DNA of 64,000 nucleotides. Origin: Paraglomus occultum. Taxonomy: Eukaryota > Glomeromycota > Glomeromycetes > Paraglomerales > Paraglomeraceae. The stretch's first letter is position 1; every line of letters begins with the position of its first letter. The translations under genes and the position numbers were made by a program. The stretch is from contig CAJVPJ010000013.1 of NCBI GenBank assembly GCA_910592205.1, forward strand, positions 1 to 64,000. Direction: 5' to 3'. The notes under the pieces are model-generated. The model made no database searches. It was not told the origin of the DNA and saw only the letters and a program-made list of their open reading frames with translations. Positions 56,333-64,000 of the stretch are shown one piece after another.

Positions 56333-57669
56333 ATGTCATATTATACCAGTTCGTCAAATACTAGCTCTAACATTATTAGCTCAATACAAACACGGTCAAG
56401 TTCTGCGTAAGTAGATATGTGCAATCATCATTACTCTTTGTTTTTTCGCTAATCCAGAGATGGTCTTAGGAGTAGTGATGTGGTTTCAGAACAAACGTCA
56501 GACTGTTTCTTTTATCGAAACTTGTGGTGGGACAAGGGAGAATTTAGCGAAAAAGCAAAGTGGGAAGAAGCAACGTAAGTTTCTTTTCCTACTTGTTTGA
56601 TGTTGACATTTGTTTTAGTTGGTGACTGATATAAATTGTTATTAAATATATAAGATTACCTTATGTGCTTGCTAAGGGGATCGATATCGAGGATTATGAA
56701 AGACGTGCAGAAATATTTAGCGTACACAGATGTTGGGAATGGTCGAATGGAGAAGTAATAATTTATGAACTTCCCTCTTTGCCACACGAAGTTTGCATCA
56801 GTGCAATTGTTGAAGAAATAATGGATGCTTGTAGAAATGTTAAACGGACACCTGCTCAGATTTATGGTACTGGTTCTACTAGTAAGTATTAATGTCATAA
56901 CATATTCTTTGTTTGTAGCATTGTATTAATTTTCATTTCTTAAAGCAACACGTGACAGGAACCGTGGGAAAGAAGCTGATGCATCGTTTCGTCCAGAAAA
57001 ACCAGCTGTAACAGCACCAAATGGGAGCGACGGAAATGTAATTTTCTAGTCTTTCTATTTGTTTTGAACTTTTTGAAATTTGTAATTTCATATATCTCTT
57101 TTATTTAGGATCTTCCTTGGCCAAATTTGGTCATAGAAGTAGCCTATTCTGAAACATTAGATCATGTTAGCAAAGCTTTAAAATATTGGCTAACTCCTGG
57201 TCGTGCCCATGATTGCATTGTCGTAAAAATCGATCTAGTTCCCCAAAACCAAGTACCGGTCCGTATGAGGGTAAGCTATATTAATACAGTGTAGTTATCA
57301 TTATTTGTATAAGTATTCTGAAGGTTTTAATTTATCGTAGGCTTGGCACTTCTGTGCATCAGATAGAAGCACGAGCAGATTTCGGTATAGAAATATGGTA
57401 ACGTTAAATTATAGTGATCGCCTTTCTGTTGGCATATTTAAAATCTCTAATATATGTATGATGATTATTAGTTTGAATTCGGTACACAGGATGGCACAGG
57501 AGCTCCATTAAATATTGTGCAAGGTCAATGCATTATTAACATATCATTAAGATGTCTTTACCATGATTTGAATCCTACTGTCCAAATACCTCAAGATCTT
57601 CCTGACCCCATTCCACTGGACTTTTTCTTTGTCCAACGCGCCATCACAAATGCATTTGATATTCATTAG
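56333..57669 (+). CDS. Uma2-like putative restriction-endonuclease-fold protein
   Basis: Seven exons from the chosen ATG: 56333-56406, 56458-56574, 56655-56881, 56946-57037, 57109-57270, 57341-57397, 57472-57669; 308 aa, phases agree. An alternative first exon at 56187-56206 spliced into a site near 56349 would replace the first few residues. Motifs in order: EWSNGEVIIYELPSLPHEVC, ICAAIV-type helix (ISAIVEEIMDACRNV), AQIYGTGSTT, RNRGKEADASFRPEKP, PWPNLVIEVAYSETLDHVSK, LKYWLTPGRAHDCIVVKI, then FEFGTQDGTG and IVQGQCIINIS. This is the layout of the Uma2/DUF820 PD-(D/E)XK fold that is expanded in Rhizophagus. The usual PD of 'PDLVVEV' is PN here, while the E of VIEV and the upstream D of EADASF remain. 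Whether it cuts DNA is unknown. It may derive from bacterial genes or be a domesticated mobile gene. Confidence 0.8.
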
Positions 57670-58133
57670 TATTAGGACTACTTCACACCCTTTTACTCGA
57701 CGAACAGTCGAACCCTGATATTGTAGCTTTTTATTTTGTTTAACAAAAAATTTTCCATATTAGTATTATGCTGGTCAATTCTGTTTGGTTTTATTTTTTA
57801 ATTGCTAGGTGTTTTTTTTATCAATATGTATTTGCTATGCCAGATTTCAGAATTTTTACACGTTTGGTGTAGTAGTAGTGTAATTTCCACGACTATTATT
57901 ACATTAAACTATACGATAAGTTACCAGGGAATGAATCATTAACAGTGCATTTCAGAGTGTAAAGGACTACTCATTCATTAAATGGGGATATAATAATAAT
58001 AAATTGCTGCTTTACAACTAATTTTGTGACCAGCCTTGAAATACGGTAGTTTCATATTGTCTATATCATCATAGTAAATATAAAACGTTTATCTCAACCA
58101 AGTTTACAATTAATTGTTTCATTTTGTCTGGGT
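57670..58133. other. 3' flank of the Uma2-like gene
   Basis: AT-rich 3' flank. No other feature recognised. Confidence 0.35.
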
Positions 58134-58300
58134 TTGTTGCAGTACCACTATCAAAACCACCACTACAAGAGCAAAAATTACTGCCGCAAACTAGTTATCA
58201 TCCAATTCACCACAGCAATCCACTTTAATGAACGACAACCAAACCACTTATCAACTTACTCACAACACGCGGTCGTCCATCTGCCAGTTCGTCCTCGAGG
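58134..58300 (+). pseudogene. Partial degraded copy of the 5' end of the PHD-finger gene
   Basis: The segment from TACCACTATC through CATCTGCCAGTTCGTCC matches 61672-61837, for example ACAAGAGCAAAAATTACTGC versus ACAAGAGCAAAAACCACTGC, and CTGCCGCAAACTAGTTATCA versus CTGCCGCAAACTAATTATCA. Small deletions break the reading frame. Similarity stops sharply after CCAGTTCGTCC. This copy lies 3.4 kb upstream of the gene in the same orientation. Confidence 0.8.
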
Positions 58301-60772
58301 TATAAACATATCGATATACTTTCGTACCGTTGCCCGTATGCATGAAACAAGCAATATTGAGGATAATACTTGTCCCATTGACGGATCACAAAGAATGGCA
58401 ATTCGTTAAAATGGGAGGCACCCCAATAAATAGGCACGTTTACAAGCAGCATGTTGTAACGATAATTCGCCAGAAATGTGACAAGCATTGGGACAAACTA
58501 CAAACATAACGCGTTATTTAGCTCCGAGTTAAATCATGGCTAAATCGTTAAAAATGCCAATAGCAATAAGATCAACACTAATACTAATACTGAAATATTT
58601 ATCCGATAAAATCAATCATCAAAAAATGTGTGAGCCCGTATATTAATATGGAAAATTATAATTCAACGTTCAATCGGATATGAAAAAGCAATACGTTTTC
58701 TAGATATAGGTTGTAATTGTGGTTGCTCAAAAAAAAAAATTCCAAGAAAAAAGTTAGTCGAATTACGTGAGACGTGTCAAGGTCTGAACGAGACATATTT
58801 TTAATGGCCCACTGAAAGCAATGAATAACGGAAAAATAATTGCCAATCGATGTTTAAAAAAAACGCGTATTAATAAGAGAATATTTTGCTATTGAAGTCG
58901 TACTACGCCTCTTTGTCAGAAACGTATCTCGATATGTTAGAGATTGGCCGTCCCAAATACAGTATTGATATTAGACGTACGGAATGTCACGGTCTTAGTT
59001 CTTAACGTTAAGGAGCACTGTACTTATTACAAAGGCGTCTTATGTCGATATAGTAGTTAGCGTATACGTCCCGAGCTTTATTCTTTCAGTTCTTAGAACT
59101 AATGTTAGTAATTTCGAATTTACGAAACTAAGCAAAATGCACATATAGTTAAAGCAAATTCTATCGTTGTCTAGAAATGCCTCTTGCTCAGACTCGAAAA
59201 TAATTATATCCTATCTTATATCGTAGCTCGAAATATGCCAGAGAACGGATTGTTTACGAATACAGAAAACGTAATGTCAATAAAAAACGTCCTCTCCTAT
59301 ACTCTGTCAAGACTAGTGCGTTCCCAAAAAAGTGTCAGACCCGAACACGTATAGAGAGCAAAATAATGTGTTTATTTATGTTTTATTTGTGCAGATTATT
59401 TTATTCTAACAAGAATAATAATAATAATAAAAAGACGCAAGGCAGAAATTAATTATCTCATCTAAGGAGATTTTCTGCAAAATGGTTTGATAAAGTATCG
59501 CCGTCATGACTTCAAGTTCAGAATAACACTATTCACTTTGTTGGTAATAAATAGTATGCCAGGACTACATCGAAGATCGAGATGAAGCACTCGACCGTGC
59601 ATGCTAAGTGACCGAAACAAGATTCTATTCGAGAAGACTTTGGAGACATCGTGAATACTAGCTGAAATTTTATCCAATCATACGTTTTCTACTTGCTGTC
59701 TGTCGACTATAGCGTGGAAATAGTAAATAGGGCTTTGTTTATATAACTAAATTCTTACTGCGGAATAACTATTTAAAACCTAACTGGTCCGTCATTATGC
59801 ATACATTACATTTGCATATACATTGAATTTGCTGTATGAATAATGTGACACAACTTTATAATTTATCTCCGGTTGACGTGATGTGGGGTGTTCTTATAAT
59901 GGTGTCTGACAACATGCTGACCCAAATAACCCAGATATCAATCGAATTGATGATTCGTGGCGAATCATAAGATTGATTATATATATTGGTTCGGAAAGAA
60001 TTGAAAAAACCCCTATTTTGATTTGTCACTAAATGCTTTATGAAAAAATAGTAACGAAGCTTGAACAATAGAATTCTTGATAACAGACTCGTCTTAATAA
60101 AAGGTTAGTCTTTGAAAATCTTGATAGCGTGACGTGAACGCTGAATAGAAAGTACATCAACAAAGTAGAATTTAAATGGTACAGTCAGGTGACCGAATTT
60201 ATGTCTTGTTACACTAATTAAGCTAAAAAAAGAATACATAAACATCACGTTGGTTGTGACACTTGGTAATTATATGACTTTCGCTTTTTGGCGTCAGAAT
60301 TAGCAAACCACTCACGGCTTTTATGCAAGCAGTCAGATGATCAACCAATCATACATCTACTATTATGCTTATGTGGCATTCGAATATCCGAAATTCTTTT
60401 GTGAAACATTGCCCGGACTCATACCTACATATATACATAGACTTATCTATGGATTTATTAAGAACCAATAAGCGACTCAATCAGGTTCTTAATCCAGTAA
60501 AGTGCCTATTTGGAGACAGATTAGTAATTGGGAGGGAGATACAGGTAACCGTAATCTTGATTTACGAGGACCTGTCTGCTTACCACAAAACTACTTATAA
60601 GGGAAATACCCAACAATATCGACCTTCAACACCATTGTCTGAAAAGTTTTCCCTCGGCAACAAGTATTTTGCCTCTCTTTTTGCTCTATTCTCGATATCA
60701 TAATAATAAACCCAGTTCATTTTTACCGCTCAAACATTTATCTCTTGTCTATTATGCTACTGAACATGTTCG
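58301..60772. other. 2.5-kb intergenic region
   Basis: No coding exon recognised. An AATAATAATAATAATAA simple repeat lies at about 59414-59430. The frame at 60365-60703 (+) shows no known motif. Confidence 0.35.
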
Positions 60773-61092
60773 TTGACAGCATATGCGAGAAGTAGCATAT
60801 ATGCTTGGATGGAATCGAATATGCGCCGCTTTCATCTTTACAAATGTTCCCAGTCGAACGAAATTCTCTCAAAGACGCTCAAACAAGTAGCATTTATTGA
60901 TGTCTACGAAGATGCAAATAAAGTGTATATCCATGGTCCGACTACTCGCTACGTTTGATTAATGCTATACAAACTTGTATCTCTGCGTACAATGCTGCAT
61001 TTGGCGCTGCATGTCTCCAAAAAGAAGGTGTGGACAGAAACCAAAAGGAGCAAAAGGCGGTTCGCAGACTACACTTGCGCTATAACAGTTAG
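60773..61092 (+). pseudogene. Unrecognised coding-like remnant with one frameshift
   Basis: One frame reads LSKTLKQVAFIDVYEDANKV then YIHGPTTRYV and stops at 60957. One base out of frame, the sequence continues LINAIQTCISAYNAAFGAAC, LQKEGVDRNQKEQKAVRRLH, LRYNS and stops at 61092. The two pieces look like one protein with a single missing base near 60952-60956. I do not recognise the family; the 'VYIHGPT..YV..AI..I' pattern is only loosely KH-like. It could be an exon of a gene whose other exons I could not find. Confidence 0.3.
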
Positions 61093-61557
61093 TATTTGGT
61101 CTTATATCTATTGTACAACGTTGTTGACCGCACGAGATGCATAAAGATAACTCCTCCCCCCCATCGCACGTCCTAATAACTCTCAGGAGCGAAGATTTCT
61201 TTCAGATAGCGCCAGATAATAATCAGATTCACACGAGAACGCCATTTTCATTGCCCTACAAATGAACAATAACATCGATTGAATAGCATCTCGTCATATA
61301 GGCCAGTTTTTTCAACTACAATACCAGACTTTTGGTTATATACCCATCCCCTCAAATGTACCACAAAAAACCCACACGAAATAATGCGTGGAATACGTCA
61401 TCCATATACAGTTAGCATTCACCTGTATTACAGACCACGGCATTCTTCATCCCCCTTGCTTTATTTATCGATTCCACAGATGTCTCTCCCCCCCCTTTTC
61501 ACTACCAAAAAAACAGCCGGGTCATTTCTTCGTTCAAAGTCAAAGTATACAAAATAA
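61093..61557. other. Upstream region of the PHD-finger gene
   Basis: Promoter side of the PHD-finger gene; contains pyrimidine-rich stretches (CTCCCCCCCATCGC near 61150, TCTCCCCCCCCTTTTC near 61484). No exon supported. Confidence 0.35.
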
Positions 61558-64000
61558 ATGGTAATGTCTCCAACAGCACAGCTATCTGAATACTCTATCT
61601 CCCAGAATAAACTCACTAGTTTGTCTGAACCCACCGGTTATCTTCATGGACCGCAGCAGCGAGAACAACTGCACCACTATCAACAAGAACAACAGCCACC
61701 ACCACAAGAGCAAAAACCACTGCCGCAAACTAATTATCATCTGAGTCAACCACAGCAATCCACATCAATGAACAACAACCAAACCACTTACCAACTTTCT
61801 CACACAACACACGATCGTCCATCTGCCAGTTCGTCCTTCAACATTCTTTCCGTCTTAAATCCAGAACCATCGCCACCCTCGGGTCTTGGTCCAGCCCCAA
61901 CAGACCACATCACAAGAACCCTACCTTCCCCTAGACAACAAGAACCACCCACACGAACGATACTACCTCCACCGTCCGCGATCACCCAACCTCAGTACTA
62001 TGATCCCGTAAGATATAGCACGAGTACTCTGCAAGGCCATGGGCAGAGTCAGAGCAATTCAACCGGTTTTACATTACTGCCTCCGCCATTTCCGCTGGCT
62101 TCTTATCCGACTTCTCCAACACAATCATATTCTTCCAATTCTCATAATAGTTCCAATACACAGCCGGGGTACGGATATCCATATACTTACCGCTCGCCAG
62201 GCTTTAATACCCAGACACCTGCAAGTTTCAACACTACACTAGCTCCCATTTCGCAAATTTCACCACCTGTAACTTCCCCCTTGTCAATGGCACCTCCGCG
62301 TCCAGAGATTGTAAACTCATGTAACTTGTCGCCGTCGACAGCACAAGTTACGAGTCCAACCTCGGCGCAACATCAGTATTCCGCTCTAAATGGTTCTGTG
62401 GCAGACGACGCTAACACACTACTCAAGTTTGCCAACAGCAATAAAATGGATATAGACGAGAAAACGACGTATAATAGATCAAACGCACAAGATATACCGC
62501 CATATTCTGTACAGACAAATGTAACGGAAAGACAAGTAACCAACGAATACGAAAACTCTCGGCTCGCCCAGCTTCTCGACACTGCTCTTGAGCAAGAACG
62601 AAGAGAGCGTGAGTTGGCCGACGAGGAGAATAGAATGATACATAGAGAGCGCGAAGAACCGAGAGAGTCGGATCCGTCTATCAAAGGCGAGCATTCGAGA
62701 GAGGAGAGTGTAGTAGGTAGTCCGAGTGTTGAAGAAGAATTGGATATTGTCCAAGACGATCAGGAGGTTGTTGTGGACGTAACTCCTCCGAGGGAATTAG
62801 TCGAAAATAATACAGTAAACTCTTTGGCGCGGTCAGTCAACCAGTTCGGTAAGCATTACGACTACGACGAGCCGTTGAACGATTACGAGGATACAGTAGA
62901 AGTTAGTACCGATGAAGTTATGATTTTTATGCCGAAGAGCGAAGGATACGAAAACGGAAAACAAGTCGAAGCAATGAGCCAAGATGATGTAAACAAGAAC
63001 GTGAAGCTAGAAGAAACTTCACCAGAACCATCTTCATCCGGAGACGAGTTCCACAAATCACCATCCTCCTCTCGTCGCTCAAGCATCTCAAAAACCGTCC
63101 TCAAAAAAACTTCCATCAAAAAACCTAGCGTACGTCATCTTTCAGCTAAGAAATCGCTGAAACGCAAATCGTCATCTTCAAACTTGCATTCTCCATCCGG
63201 TGACGATAATGCTTTGCGCATTGACCCCATTTCTGGCTCTCCTTCTCTATCCAATACTCCTAACAGCAACAAGAAACTTAAAAAGGCTAATAAGCAGCGG
63301 CGCAAGAATTCCCAGAGTTCGAGTGTAACTGCATCACCGATGATCGATCCGATCGCCGGTAACTCTGCAGGAGCGGAACCGATGGCGGTCGATGAGACGC
63401 AGATCAGCAACAAGTTGTATTGTATATGTAGGTCGGGCTTTGACAACCGGTTCATGATTCAGTGTGATGGATGCAATGAGTGGTATCACGGTGACTGCGT
63501 TAAGATATCGGAAGATATATCGCAGTTAATCGACAAGTACTATTGCCCGGGCTGTACAGGTAAGAAAGTTTTGGATGACAATTTATGACAAGTGACTTTC
63601 TTTAGTAACTGTCTAACCTTTCCTCTTAACACTTTTTATGATCTCGTCATACTCAGCCAAAGGTAATACTTCTTCTTGGAAACAAAAATGCCGAAATCCA
63701 CCATGCAACAAACCAGCTCGCATTCCGTCATCCAGATACTGCTCTCAAGGTTGTGGGTTAGCATTGGCACAGGCACGTCTGCGTGAGAACGAAAAGCGTG
63801 CCAAACTCATGCTTTATCTGCAAAAACCTCAAACTCCCCTCAAACCATCTACACCGAACTCTGACAAGTCAACTCCCTCATCCAACAAACGCTGCACACG
63901 AAACCTAGCAGCCGATTTGGACGATCGTTCTCACTGGAAAAAGGTTCAGGAAGAATGGGATCGTGTTACGAAATTTTCCGAGGTTATTGAGCGACGAGAA
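61558..64000 (+). CDS. SPP1: PHD-finger protein, SPP1/CFP1-like (Set1 complex), 3' end outside window
   Basis: Exon 1 is 61558-63559 (667 codons plus one base). A 97-bp GTAAGA..CAG intron follows. Exon 2 runs from 63657 in phase to the end of the window, so the C-terminus is missing. The first about 600 residues are disordered: Gln/Pro/Ser-rich, then acidic and Lys/Ser-rich. A PHD finger covers about 620-667: LYCICRSGFDNRFMIQCDGC, NEWYHGDCVKI, KYYCPGC. Directly after it comes KCRNPPCNKPARIPSSRYCS, QGCGLALAQARL, the motif that follows the PHD finger in yeast Spp1, fission-yeast Spf1 and CFP1. By family this subunit reads H3K4me3 and supports Set1/COMPASS H3K4 methylation. The long N-terminal extension is unusual beside the short yeast protein. 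A degraded copy of part of it lies at 58134-58300. Confidence 0.85.

Noticed and set aside
1-64000. CRISPR array or bacterial operon structure
   Set aside because: No regular spaced direct repeats of that kind; genes have spliceosomal introns and eukaryotic families, so the DNA is nuclear fungal.

Overview
The window reads as nuclear DNA of an AT-rich fungus of the Mucoromycota, most probably an arbuscular mycorrhizal fungus (Glomeromycotina). The genes have many short introns (about 60-120 bp, GT..AG). Several lineage-type families are present: a protein kinase with the Cys-rich 'WTSxNRQLDEFI' leader, a coiled-coil 'MAKTQSKIKLLEEQ' family, Uma2-like putative endonuclease proteins and a WD40-like/ion-channel protein. 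Beside them sit conserved eukaryotic genes (NOC2, RPN13, IMP4, RBM18, TIM44, peroxisomal thiolase, SPP1/CFP1). I could not fix the species. All gene models below were assembled by hand from splice signals, reading phase and remembered protein families; no alignment was run.

Layout. 1-10 kb is lineage-specific and repeat-rich: a 725-aa kinase gene, a PIF1-like helicase relic, a frameshifted candidate secreted protein, a coiled-coil gene relic, a pogo-like DNA element with TA target duplication, imperfect tandem repeats, and a second, broken copy of the kinase tail. 10-50 kb is mostly a gene-dense conserved block: an F-box protein (-), NOC2 (-) and RPN13 (+) diverging from a 308-bp promoter, a large WD40-like/ion-channel gene (-), IMP4 (+), an MIT-domain protein (+), a sphingomyelinase-like phosphodiesterase (-), a MOT1-type molybdate transporter (-), RBM18 (+), TIM44 (-), a 16-exon gene joining a homeodomain to a PNUTS-like PP1-regulator architecture (-), and a peroxisomal 3-ketoacyl-CoA thiolase (-). 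50-61 kb is again transposon-rich: a Tc1/mariner relic, a MITE with an 8-bp target duplication, an intact Uma2-like gene with a degraded second copy about 4 kb upstream on the other strand, and a partial copy of the 5' end of the next gene. The window ends inside an SPP1/CFP1-like PHD-finger gene (Set1 H3K4 methyltransferase complex).

How the genes relate. NOC2 and IMP4 are nucleolar ribosome-biogenesis factors lying 8 kb apart; RPN13 is the proteasome ubiquitin receptor. TIM44 and the thiolase serve mitochondrial import and peroxisomal beta-oxidation. The SPP1-like and PNUTS-like genes act in chromatin and transcription. There is no sign of operon-like or secondary-metabolism clustering.

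Most notable: (1) the kinase gene is built from about four copies of one kinase N-lobe-like module, three of them degenerate, with introns at the same module position; (2) a homeodomain lacking the canonical Asn51 is joined to a TFIIS N-terminal domain and an RVTF PP1-docking motif; (3) IMP4 appears to begin with an exon holding only the ATG, and RPN13 has a 19-nt microexon; (4) several short DNA transposons still have recognisable ends and target duplications.
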